Assembly (NCBI GenBank): GCA_965601475.1
Contig: OZ271832.1
Location: forward strand, 3,100,001-3,164,000
Source of the DNA: JAWPMT01 sp965601475
GTDB taxonomy: Bacteria > Bacteroidota > Bacteroidia > Cytophagales > Cyclobacteriaceae
Length of the DNA: 64,000 bases
Direction of reading: 5' to 3'
Shown: positions 24,925 to 33,264 of the stretch, in pieces
Layout: the number at the start of each line of letters is the position of its first letter
Position numbering within the stretch: position 1 is the first letter of the stretch
Translations under genes and position numbers: made by a program
The notes under the pieces: generated by a model
The model's database searches: none
The model's input: the letters and a program-made list of their open reading frames with translations, nothing else
Told to the model about the DNA's origin: nothing

Positions 24925-26040
24925 TTGACCGTAGCAGTTGTCATCAATACCGCCTGGAATATCTACAATTTCAGAAGAGGAATCATCACCTCTTTCATCG
25001 AACAGGGCCATCGGGTCCTGGCCATTGCTCCCAAGGACGAATATGTCGCGCATTTGGAACAACTCGGCTGTGAGTTTGTGCCCCTGCCTATGCAAGTGAG
25101 TGGAATCAATCCACTTGCCGATTTCCTGTTACTGATTCGGTTTCTAAATATTGTAAGGAAAAAAAAGCCCGAGGTCCTGCTGACCTACACTATCAAACCC
25201 AATATCTACGGCTCCATTGTTGCAAGACTGACCAATACCCCGATCATCTGCAACATCAGTGGCCTGGGCACCACTTTCATAGCCCGGAGCTTAGTCTCCA
25301 AAATTGCTATAGGGTTGTACCGCATTTCGGTACGACATGCGTCGCATGTTTTTTTTCAAAACGATGAGGACCAAAGACTATTTCTCGACCATGTGCCACT
25401 GAAGGGGACAACAAGTCTCCTGAATGGGTCCGGGGTAAATCTCGAGCAATTTCAACCTGTTGGAGTTGAGAACCCACATCCCATTTTTTTGATGATTGGC
25501 AGGCCAATGGTTGAGAAAGGCGTTTACGAATATGTTGAGGCTGCGCAGCTCGTTAGAGAAAGGTACCCGGAGGCAATCTTCCAGCTTATTGGCCGGTGGG
25601 ATAAGGGCGACAAGCGGTCAGCGACGGAGCAAGAAATGAGCGCCTGGCAGCGCAATAAAGTGATCCACTATCTCGGAACTTCAGATGCCATAGACCATGT
25701 AATTGCCAAAGCCGATGCTATCGTGCTTCCCTCATATAGGGAGGGGACACCACGTACACTTTTGGAAGGGGGTGCAATGGGCAAACCTCTTATTGCGACA
25801 GATGTGCCTGGTTGCAGGCATGTCGTTGTAGATGGCTTCAATGGGTTCTTGTGTCAGGCTAAATCTGCAACAAGTCTGGCGCAAGCCATCATCAAATACA
25901 TCCAGTTGCCCCAGGAGGAAAAGGTATCCATGGGCCAAAAAAGCAGGAAGCATATTGAAGAAAAGTTTGATGAACAGTTGGTGATAGCTGAATACCATCG
26001 GGTTGTAAATCAAAATGGCGCTGAGCACGCCACGACTTAG
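24925..26040 (+). CDS. Glycosyltransferase family 4
   Basis: This GT-B glycosyltransferase has an N-terminal domain starting with VVINTAWNIYNFRRGIITS and a C-terminal donor-binding domain with the GT4 signature PSYREGTPRTLLEGGAMGKP (EX7E-type). It resembles enzymes that add a sugar to an undecaprenyl-linked glycan. The frame is open back to a TTG at 24847, but that lies on top of the hflX start. TTG at 24925 leaves a sensible intergenic gap and keeps the whole Rossmann fold, giving 371 residues, though start choice is unsure. It heads the exopolysaccharide set. Confidence 0.85.
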   Translation: MTVAVVINTAWNIYNFRRGIITSFIEQGHRVLAIAPKDEYVAHLEQLGCEFVPLPMQVSGINPLADFLLLIRFLNIVRKKKPEVLLTYTIKPNIYGSIVARLTNTPIICNISGLGTTFIARSLVSKIAIGLYRISVRHASHVFFQNDEDQRLFLDHVPLKGTTSLLNGSGVNLEQFQPVGVENPHPIFLMIGRPMVEKGVYEYVEAAQLVRERYPEAIFQLIGRWDKGDKRSATEQEMSAWQRNKVIHYLGTSDAIDHVIAKADAIVLPSYREGTPRTLLEGGAMGKPLIATDVPGCRHVVVDGFNGFLCQAKSATSLAQAIIKYIQLPQEEKVSMGQKSRKHIEEKFDEQLVIAEYHRVVNQNGAEHATT

Positions 26041-26092
26041 GTCTTTGTTCCTCATTTTAGAGTAATTTCGCCTCGAATTCTACCCTCAGAAT

Positions 26093-26860
26093 TTGAGATT
26101 ACTATCTACAATATCGGTATTAGTATTCATGTTATCGGCTTGTAAAGTGTACAAGCAGGACATACTTTTTGGCCTGGAAGAAGGTGAGAACACGTCAGTT
26201 GTCAAAGCTGTACAGGAGGCCGAGAGAAACTATATGATTCAAGTGGATGATATACTGCGACTGGATGTTTTTACGAATGAAGGGGAAAGAATCATCGATC
26301 CCAATTTTGAATTACAGAGAGGGATAGGTTTTCAAAACCAGAACATGATGCAGTTTACCTATCTGGTGCAGTTAGACAGCATGGTGAAGATCCCCGTCAT
26401 TGGAAAAATGAAATTAGCAGGGTTGACCATCGACGAGGCAGAAAGTGCGCTGGAAGACCGTTTTGATGACTATTACAAGGGATCGTTTGTGAAGCTCACC
26501 TTTCAAAATAAGCGGGTCGTGGTACTTGGAGCCCCAGGGGGTCAAATCGTCCCCATGACCAACGAAAACATGTCACTCCTTGAGGTTTTGGCCCTGGCAG
26601 GAGGGATCGACTTTGGAGCTCGTGCCCACAATGTACGTATCGTAAGAGGCCCCTTGGAGAACCCCCAAGTCTATTTGGTAAATCTGAATACTGTGGAGGG
26701 GATGAAGGCGAGTATCATTCCGATAGAACCTGGCGACGTGATTTACGTGGAACCATGGAGAAGACCTTTTTTCGAGGCATTGCGTGATGCAACCCCCATA
26801 CTTTCGGCGACCACCAGCCTGATTGCGTTTATCTTATTAATAGATAATTTGACGAATTGA
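26093..26860 (+). CDS. Wza-like polysaccharide export lipoprotein
   Basis: A 255-residue lipoprotein with acceptor Cys17 (MLSACKVY). It has the Poly_export domain (YMIQVDDILRLDVFTNEGE, then VKIPVIGKMKLAGLTIDEAESALED) followed by a SLBB domain (VVVLGAPGGQIVPM, LEVLALAGGIDFGARAHNVRIVRG). A C-terminal hydrophobic helix (about 232-250) could span the outer membrane, as in Wza. It forms the export channel for capsule or exopolysaccharide together with the tyrosine kinase encoded next. Start is TTG. Confidence 0.92.
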   Translation: MRLLSTISVLVFMLSACKVYKQDILFGLEEGENTSVVKAVQEAERNYMIQVDDILRLDVFTNEGERIIDPNFELQRGIGFQNQNMMQFTYLVQLDSMVKIPVIGKMKLAGLTIDEAESALEDRFDDYYKGSFVKLTFQNKRVVVLGAPGGQIVPMTNENMSLLEVLALAGGIDFGARAHNVRIVRGPLENPQVYLVNLNTVEGMKASIIPIEPGDVIYVEPWRRPFFEALRDATPILSATTSLIAFILLIDNLTN

Positions 26861-26867
26861 AAAAGTT

Positions 26868-29222
26868 GTGGAGACCAGAGCTGAGTTAGAGCATACCAAT
26901 TCGACGGAGACCATTAACCTGAGCAAGCTCCTGCTTGTCGTCAGGAAGAGTATCATCTGGATAATCATTTTTTTGTTGACGGGGGTTTCTTCCAGTTACC
27001 TTATTGTCAGATATACAAAGCCTGTCTTCGAGTCGAGTTCCCTGATCAAACTGGACTTTGAGAATGAGGCAAATACACTTGGACTTGTAAACAACGGCAG
27101 ACTGGATCAGGATTTGGCCGGAATGTCAGGAGAAATCGAGATTCTTCGTTCACGTCTCTTTCTTTCCAAAGTAGCGGATGCTATCAATTATCGTGTGGCC
27201 TACCATTATTATGGTAGATACCTGACCGATGAGCGCTACAAGAACTCACCTTTCGTCGTTTCATACAAAGTAAAGAACCCGACCTTCTTTGATCGGCCCA
27301 TTGACATCCGCATTCTAGACGGCACGAGCTTTGAGCTTTATGAGAACTTGTACAGGTTTGGTGATGATATTGTACTGGATGGGTTGAATTTACTCATTGA
27401 GAAGACCCCTTATTTCAATGAAAGCTCTATAGGTAAGTACTTTTTCATCATTAATTCCCAGGAGAGTGTCATTGGTTTTCTCAAGCAGAGTTCCTCCGTT
27501 AATCCGGAGAATTTCAATGCCAAGACCATCAGGATCAATTTTCGTGACTTCAACAAACACAAGGCTCGGGATTTTTTGACGGCCATTGATACGCTGTACC
27601 TGCAATACACCAAAGAGGCAAAGAACCAAACGCTCGATCAAAAATTGGGATTTGTCAATGAGCAGATCCAAATCACTGAGGAGAGGCTGCAGGATTTTGA
27701 GGAGTATTTCGAGGATTTCACCGTAGATAACATGACCGTGAGCCTTGAAGGGGATATCGCCCAGACGATTGTAGACCTTGGTGAATTAGATGAAAAGCAG
27801 TTCGAGCTGGAAGAAAGCCTCAGGCGTCTGGAGCTAATCAAAGACGGGACCTTGTCAGGTGCGGAGCTGGCATTAGATCCCTTCATTTTATCACAACTAC
27901 CTGATTTCCTATCCTCGTCACTCAAATCCTATACTGCGGATTTGGCCCTGAAGAATGAAAAGCTGGCGTCATACAATGAAAACACGCATGTCATTGAACA
28001 AATTGAGTTGAGGCTCTCGGAGTCCAAGGACCAGTTGGATCAATTGCTGGTGAGATATGCAGCTTCTTTAGAAGAAACACTTCAGACGCTAAGGCTTAGA
28101 CGAGCGACCCTGGAGAACAGTTTTGCGGAGTTGCCTTCAAGAGGTACAGAATACAACAAGAACAGAAGACTATATGCCCTGCAGGAGAGCTTTTTGCAAT
28201 CACTGAGGCAGTCAAAAATGCAACTGGAGTTGACAAAGGCCGGGACCGTAACCGACGGCGTACTCCTGAGCTCCGCTGGATTACCACTATCGCCAATTAG
28301 TCCGAAAAAAGGTCTGATCATCGCCGCGGGCGGAGCGGCCTCCATGGTGCTGTCTTTTCTGTTCATTGTAATACGGTATTTTTTGAATAATGAGATCACG
28401 AGCCTTAAGGAACTTGAGGGTTTGACCACAGTTCCCATTCTCGGATCGGTACCTTATTACAAACGCGAGAAGCTTCCCTTGACAAAGTTGGTGGTCCATT
28501 CTAATTCCAAATCCGCGATCGGTGAAGCACTGAGGACTATCCGCACTAACATGGATTTCCTTAGCAGAGGTGAGCAAGTACAGACCATTAGCATCACTTC
28601 CACCATTAGTGGTGAGGGGAAGACATTTATTGCTGTCAATCTTGGAGCAATTATCGCCTCGAGCGGTAAGCGCGTTTGCATATTGGACCTGGATATGAGA
28701 AGGCCGAAAGTCCACATGGCTTTTGGCGAAGGCCCTGCTGAATATGGTGCAAGTACCATACTTGCGGGTTCATCGGAACTAGATGCCGGTGTGAGGAACA
28801 CAAGAATAGAGAACCTCAACTACCTTCCAGCAGGACCTGTACCCCCCAATCCTTCGGAATTGGTCTTGACTCGAAAATATGAGGATCTGCTGGCATCCTT
28901 AAAGCAGAAGTTTGACATCATATTGATTGATACACCTCCTGTCGGCCTGGTCAGCGACGGTGTCTTGGTGATGAAAAGCGCGGATCTTCAATTCTATGCC
29001 GTCAGGGCCAACTATTCCAAACGGGAATTTGCCAGGAGCCTTGAAAACTTGAAGACAGTCAACCAATTTGAAAGAATGGCTGTTATTTTCAATGGTGCCG
29101 TAGGAGGATCCAATGGCTATGGCTATGGCTATGGTTATGGCAGCTACGGAGGCTATGGCTACTATGAAGAAGATGAAGCACCAAAGAATCGCCTGATGGG
29201 TTTTATCAACTCATTATTTTGA
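26868..29222 (+). CDS. Wzc-like chain-length regulator and bacterial tyrosine kinase
   Basis: A 784-residue inner-membrane protein with a Wzz domain: helix at 27-47, long periplasmic coiled-coil region and a second helix at about 478-502. A cytoplasmic BY-kinase domain follows, with Walker A SGEGKT near residue 582, Walker A' ILDLDMRRP and Walker B ILIDTPPVG. The C-terminus (bases 29116-29170) is a tyrosine-rich tail of repeated Tyr-Gly, where autophosphorylation is expected. It works with the Wza-like lipoprotein gene that ends 7 bases before its GTG start. Together they control polymer length and export. No polymerase or flippase is nearby, so the rest of the pathway lies elsewhere. Confidence 0.93.
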   Translation: METRAELEHTNSTETINLSKLLLVVRKSIIWIIIFLLTGVSSSYLIVRYTKPVFESSSLIKLDFENEANTLGLVNNGRLDQDLAGMSGEIEILRSRLFLSKVADAINYRVAYHYYGRYLTDERYKNSPFVVSYKVKNPTFFDRPIDIRILDGTSFELYENLYRFGDDIVLDGLNLLIEKTPYFNESSIGKYFFIINSQESVIGFLKQSSSVNPENFNAKTIRINFRDFNKHKARDFLTAIDTLYLQYTKEAKNQTLDQKLGFVNEQIQITEERLQDFEEYFEDFTVDNMTVSLEGDIAQTIVDLGELDEKQFELEESLRRLELIKDGTLSGAELALDPFILSQLPDFLSSSLKSYTADLALKNEKLASYNENTHVIEQIELRLSESKDQLDQLLVRYAASLEETLQTLRLRRATLENSFAELPSRGTEYNKNRRLYALQESFLQSLRQSKMQLELTKAGTVTDGVLLSSAGLPLSPISPKKGLIIAAGGAASMVLSFLFIVIRYFLNNEITSLKELEGLTTVPILGSVPYYKREKLPLTKLVVHSNSKSAIGEALRTIRTNMDFLSRGEQVQTISITSTISGEGKTFIAVNLGAIIASSGKRVCILDLDMRRPKVHMAFGEGPAEYGASTILAGSSELDAGVRNTRIENLNYLPAGPVPPNPSELVLTRKYEDLLASLKQKFDIILIDTPPVGLVSDGVLVMKSADLQFYAVRANYSKREFARSLENLKTVNQFERMAVIFNGAVGGSNGYGYGYGYGSYGGYGYYEEDEAPKNRLMGFINSLF

Positions 29223-29331
29223 GTTAGTTCTTAGCGATAAGTGTGGAAAAAAATCTAAGGTTTCAACACAAATCGGAACAAAAAAAGGCCTAATTTGAAT
29301 TGAACAGCTTGGTTCTAATAGACAATTAGCT

Positions 29332-30732
29332 ATGCACGAAGAGCATAAAAAAAAGGAACAGAGGGAGTTAGCAAAGAAGTTTGAAGCTTTCCTGAAATTC
29401 AAGACCAGTCACTACTTCGACGAGGAGTCTTTCGTCAATATCATAACATATTATCAGGATCATGATAAACTAAAAATGGCTTTGAAAGCCAGCGAATTGG
29501 CGATTGAGCAGTTCCCGTATTCTACTGACCTCATAGCGGAAAGGGCCGACGTGCTTGTGAAGCTCAATCAAGCTGAGCAGGCGCTTGAGGTATTGGAGAA
29601 AGGGTTGGCCTACCAGCCAAACGACACAGAATTACTCATGCAACTTGGGACGATTTATGCGTTGCTTTCACAATACGAAGCCGCAATTGAGCGGTTTCGC
29701 CGAGCCCTTCCCCTGGCCGAAGAAAAGGATGAGGTACTTTATAATATAGGCCTTAGCTACCAGGGCATGGGCAATTACAAATTGGCTATTGAAAGCTATA
29801 AAGAGGCGTTGTCATTCGATATGACCAACGAGAGCATCCTCTATGAACTGGCCTATTGCCTGGATTTGCAAGGAGAATTGGACAACAGTATTGCCTATTA
29901 CAAGCAGTTCATCGACAAGGATCCATACTCAGAGTTTGCGTGGTATAATCTTGGTATTGTCTACAACAAGCTAGAACGGTTTGAGGAGGCCATAGAGGCC
30001 TATGAGTTTGCTGTTGCCATTGAGGAGGAGTTCAGCAGTGCTCATTTTAACCTAGGAAATGCCCTGATGAATTTGGGCAACTATTCCAAGGCGCTTGAGT
30101 CGTACCTCCGAACTTTGGAGGTAGAAGGGGCCAGTGCAGAGATATTTTGCCATATTGGCGCCTGTTATGAAAAGTTGGGAGAGCTCGAATCAGCGTTGCG
30201 CTACTATCGTAAGGCGACCAAGCTTGATCAGCTCTACAATGAAGCCTGGTACGGCATGGGCGTTGTACTTGGCTTGCAAAAGAGACCCTATGAGTCCGTC
30301 CATTTCCTGACTAAGGCGACGAAATTGGATCCGGAAAACGGCATCTACTGGAAGGGTCTGGCGGAGGCTGAGTATCAAATTGGCAATGTCGTTTCAGCTC
30401 AGGATGCCTTTATTCAGGCTAGCGAACTTTTACCCCTGGATCCCAAGGTTTGGCTGGACTGGTCAATTCTATATTATGACCAGGGGGATTACGAACAGGC
30501 TATTGCCATAGTAGAAAATGGACTGGATGAAATGCCTGATGATGCTGATTTACATTATCGAGGTGTTGTTTACCTCATTTCGCAAGGCAGGTATAAGGAA
30601 GCATTCAATAAACTCGAAATCGCACTAATCCTTGATTTTGAGAAACATGTACAACTTTTTGATTTCTTTCAAAACCCACAAAAACAGACTGCGCTCTTCA
30701 GAATTATCGAGCAATACCGAAAAAACGATTAA
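29332..30732 (+). CDS. TPR-repeat protein
   Basis: The 466-residue protein consists almost wholly of TPR units (about twelve, from residue 45 on; for example VLYNIGLSYQGMGNYKLAIESY). The first 20 residues are strongly charged and there is no signal peptide, so it is probably cytoplasmic. TPR arrays scaffold protein complexes; the partner is unknown. Orthologous-looking TPR proteins are common in Bacteroidota. Confidence 0.85.
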   Translation: MHEEHKKKEQRELAKKFEAFLKFKTSHYFDEESFVNIITYYQDHDKLKMALKASELAIEQFPYSTDLIAERADVLVKLNQAEQALEVLEKGLAYQPNDTELLMQLGTIYALLSQYEAAIERFRRALPLAEEKDEVLYNIGLSYQGMGNYKLAIESYKEALSFDMTNESILYELAYCLDLQGELDNSIAYYKQFIDKDPYSEFAWYNLGIVYNKLERFEEAIEAYEFAVAIEEEFSSAHFNLGNALMNLGNYSKALESYLRTLEVEGASAEIFCHIGACYEKLGELESALRYYRKATKLDQLYNEAWYGMGVVLGLQKRPYESVHFLTKATKLDPENGIYWKGLAEAEYQIGNVVSAQDAFIQASELLPLDPKVWLDWSILYYDQGDYEQAIAIVENGLDEMPDDADLHYRGVVYLISQGRYKEAFNKLEIALILDFEKHVQLFDFFQNPQKQTALFRIIEQYRKND

Positions 30733-30800
30733 TCAAGTGGGTATAGTCTGGTCTGGATTTTAGATTTTTGGGGCTTGTTTTGAAAATTTGGTAAACACCA

Positions 30801-31565
30801 ATGAATTATCACCTGACAAAAATTCCCGAAAGAACAACCAAAGACCGCACCACAGGCCTCACCATGGTCATGGATAAGGGCCTGGCCATCCGGGAGGTAG
30901 AGGATCTGATTGATACCTGTGGCGAGTACGTGGATATTGTGAAGTTCGGATGGGCAACCTCCTATGTCACTTCAAGGCTTGAAGAGAAGATTAGCCTTTT
31001 CAAGGAAGCCGGCATACCCTGCTACTTCGGGGGTACGTTATTCGAGGCTTTCATCGTCCGCGATCAATTTGATGATTATCTCCGGGTTTTGGAAAAGTTT
31101 GGGATTCAGCATGCAGAGGTAAGCGATGGCTCCATTGAGTTGGATCACGGTGTGAAGTGTGATTACATTGCTAAACTGGCGAAGCATGTGACCGTTCTTA
31201 GTGAAGTTGGATCGAAAGATGCGGCAAAAATCATTCCGCCCTACAAGTGGATTGAACAAATGCATACCGAATTGGAGGCCGGAGCCTGGAAGGTTATAGG
31301 TGAGGCGCGTGAAGCGGGAAACGTCGGCTTGTTCAGGGATTCCGGAGAAGTCAGACAAGGCTTGGTAGAAGAGATATTGACGAAAATCCCGTCTGATAAA
31401 ATCATCTGGGAGGCCCCTCAGAAGGCACAACAGGTTTGGTTCATTAAACTCTGCGGGTCCAATGTCAACCTTGGAAATATTGCCCCAAATGAGGTCATAC
31501 CACTAGAAACGATCCGCCTTGGCTTAAGAGGTGACACCTTCAGTTTCTTCCTAGACAAGCTGTAA
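30801..31565 (+). CDS. comA: Phosphosulfolactate synthase (ComA family)
   Basis: The 254-residue TIM-barrel protein fits the ComA family, which adds sulfite to phosphoenolpyruvate to give (R)-phosphosulfolactate. Typical stretches are GLTMVMDKGL, VDIVKFGWATSYV, IPCYFGGTLFEAF, AEVSDGSIEL, VLSEVGSKD, and the C-terminal NLGNIAPNEVIPLETIRLGLRGDT. In archaea this starts coenzyme M synthesis. In Bacteroidota the product may lead to sulfolactate or cysteate for sulfonolipids of gliding bacteria; that is inference. It is one base upstream of the DUF368 gene and likely co-transcribed. Confidence 0.9.
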   Translation: MNYHLTKIPERTTKDRTTGLTMVMDKGLAIREVEDLIDTCGEYVDIVKFGWATSYVTSRLEEKISLFKEAGIPCYFGGTLFEAFIVRDQFDDYLRVLEKFGIQHAEVSDGSIELDHGVKCDYIAKLAKHVTVLSEVGSKDAAKIIPPYKWIEQMHTELEAGAWKVIGEAREAGNVGLFRDSGEVRQGLVEEILTKIPSDKIIWEAPQKAQQVWFIKLCGSNVNLGNIAPNEVIPLETIRLGLRGDTFSFFLDKL

Positions 31566-31566
31566 G

Positions 31567-32457
31567 GTGCGTACATCCGTATTCCTGTTTCTCAAGGGGA
31601 TGGCCATGGGAGCAGCTAACGTGATACCAGGCGTATCGGGCGGCACCATCGCTTTCATTACGAATATTTATGAGCGGCTAATCAATGCCTTGAAGGCGTT
31701 TGACCTTCTCGCTCTGAGATTGCTTTTCCGAATGGAGTTTAAAGTGCTTGCACGGAAGGTGGACCTGGCTTTCCTGGCAGCAGTTGGGGCAGGCGTTGTC
31801 GTCAGTATCCTCAGTCTGGCGAAGGCACTGGAGCTGGCATTTGTGCACTACGAAGAACTCACGTTGTCTTTTTTCTTCGGATTGATACTGGCTTCCATTA
31901 TATCTGTGGGTCGGCAGATTGGCACTTGGAATATGGGGCCGGTCGTTGGGTTTTTGGTAGGTACAACTATTGCTGTTTCCATAGCGTTCCTGGCACCTTC
32001 ATCCCCTAATAGTGATCTTTTCTATGTCTTTCTCTGTGGAATTGTAGCCGTTTGTAGCATGATATTGCCAGGGCTTTCCGGCTCGTATATCCTCCTATTG
32101 ATGGGCAACTACATACTGGTATTACAAGCTATTAGTAGTTTCAATTTTGGGATTCTCATTCCCTTACTAGTGGGTTGTGTTGTCGGGTTGGTGATTTTTT
32201 CAAGAGTTCTCGCTTACCTCTTTTCACATTTCAAAGATTTGACAGTTGCTTTGCTGACAGGCTTTGTAACTGGTTCTCTCCTCATCATCTGGCCTTGGAA
32301 GCGGACGCAGTATGAAAGTTTTGAAGGTAAGATTAAAGCCGTCGGTTATGAATGGACATGGCCTTCGATGGATCTTGGATTTGGTCTGTCTATCCTCCTC
32401 ATTGTTGCCGGGTTCGCAGTCGTTTATTTCATTGATCGGGCTGGAGAGAAGCAATAA
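31567..32457 (+). CDS. DUF368 membrane protein, PopT-type polyprenyl-phosphate transporter
   Basis: A 296-residue protein with about eight membrane helices and the two pseudo-symmetric family motifs NVIPGVSGGTIAFI (18-31) and LPGLSGSYILLLMG. DUF368 proteins (PopT) have been reported to return undecaprenyl phosphate from the outer to the inner leaflet, so that it can be reused for wall and glycan synthesis. It starts with GTG one base after comA. Placement with comA may just be operon packing. Confidence 0.88.
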   Translation: MRTSVFLFLKGMAMGAANVIPGVSGGTIAFITNIYERLINALKAFDLLALRLLFRMEFKVLARKVDLAFLAAVGAGVVVSILSLAKALELAFVHYEELTLSFFFGLILASIISVGRQIGTWNMGPVVGFLVGTTIAVSIAFLAPSSPNSDLFYVFLCGIVAVCSMILPGLSGSYILLLMGNYILVLQAISSFNFGILIPLLVGCVVGLVIFSRVLAYLFSHFKDLTVALLTGFVTGSLLIIWPWKRTQYESFEGKIKAVGYEWTWPSMDLGFGLSILLIVAGFAVVYFIDRAGEKQ

Positions 32458-32512
32458 GTATATGAGGAGTTATGTACTTTAGCTTTCGTTTCAGTCAAAA
32501 GCGCCAATATTT

Positions 32513-33262
32513 ATGAATAGATATGGTTTGGTGGGATATCCTTTGGGACATTCATTCTCTAAATCTTACTTCACTGAGAAGTTTGGAAAAATGGGAATTA
32601 AGTCAAGCCATTCCTATGAGCTCTTCGAAATTGAATTTTTGAAGGACTTCCCATCCATTTGGTCACGCTATCCCGATCTCAGAGGCGTGAATGTGACCGT
32701 CCCCCACAAGATCAATATTCTGAATTTCCTGGATCAACTGGATGCCAGTGCCCATAAGGTCGGGGCAGTCAACGTGGTGAAGAAGAAAGGAAACAAACTC
32801 AAAGGCTACAATACCGATTTCTGGGCATTCAAGAAGTCTCTGAAAAAGTGGATGGCAGATAAAAAACCTTCAGCGCTGGTTCTGGGATCCGGCGGGGCGT
32901 CCTTGGCAGTTCAGGTGGCATTAGATGAGCTGGACATTGATTATGATGTGGCGTCCAGGTTCAAGGACAGGGGGGATTTTCTCTATACCCAGTTTTTCAA
33001 AGATGAGTCATTATTCGGTAGCTACGAACTCGTTATCAACGCCACACCTGTTGGGATGTCTCCAAATGTGGATGATGGCCCACCTATACCCTATGAGAGT
33101 TTTCACGAGGGACAATTTGTGTATGACTTGATCTACAACCCGCAAAAGACACTGCTGTTGAAGGAAGCTGAGAAGCGAGGGGCAAGGATCAAAAATGGTA
33201 TGGAAATGCTGGAATTGCAGGCTGAAAAGGCCTGGAAGATATGGTCAGATAGCGAAAGCTAG
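32513..33262 (+). CDS. aroE: Shikimate dehydrogenase
   Basis: A 249-residue NADP-dependent enzyme of the shikimate pathway for aromatic amino acids. It has GYPLGHSFS (substrate binding), NVTVPHK with the catalytic Lys, YNTDFWAF with the catalytic Asp, and the nucleotide loop LGSGGAS. The NATPVGM motif and terminal GMEMLELQAEKAWKIW helix are typical. It lies 2 bases before uvrB, a single operon. Confidence 0.95.
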   Translation: MNRYGLVGYPLGHSFSKSYFTEKFGKMGIKSSHSYELFEIEFLKDFPSIWSRYPDLRGVNVTVPHKINILNFLDQLDASAHKVGAVNVVKKKGNKLKGYNTDFWAFKKSLKKWMADKKPSALVLGSGGASLAVQVALDELDIDYDVASRFKDRGDFLYTQFFKDESLFGSYELVINATPVGMSPNVDDGPPIPYESFHEGQFVYDLIYNPQKTLLLKEAEKRGARIKNGMEMLELQAEKAWKIWSDSES

Positions 33263-33264
33263 TC

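Noticed and set aside
29116..29170. Tandem GGCTAT units as a possible CRISPR-like or regulatory repeat.
   Set aside because: They are in frame inside the tyrosine-rich tail of the Wzc-like kinase and have no spacers.
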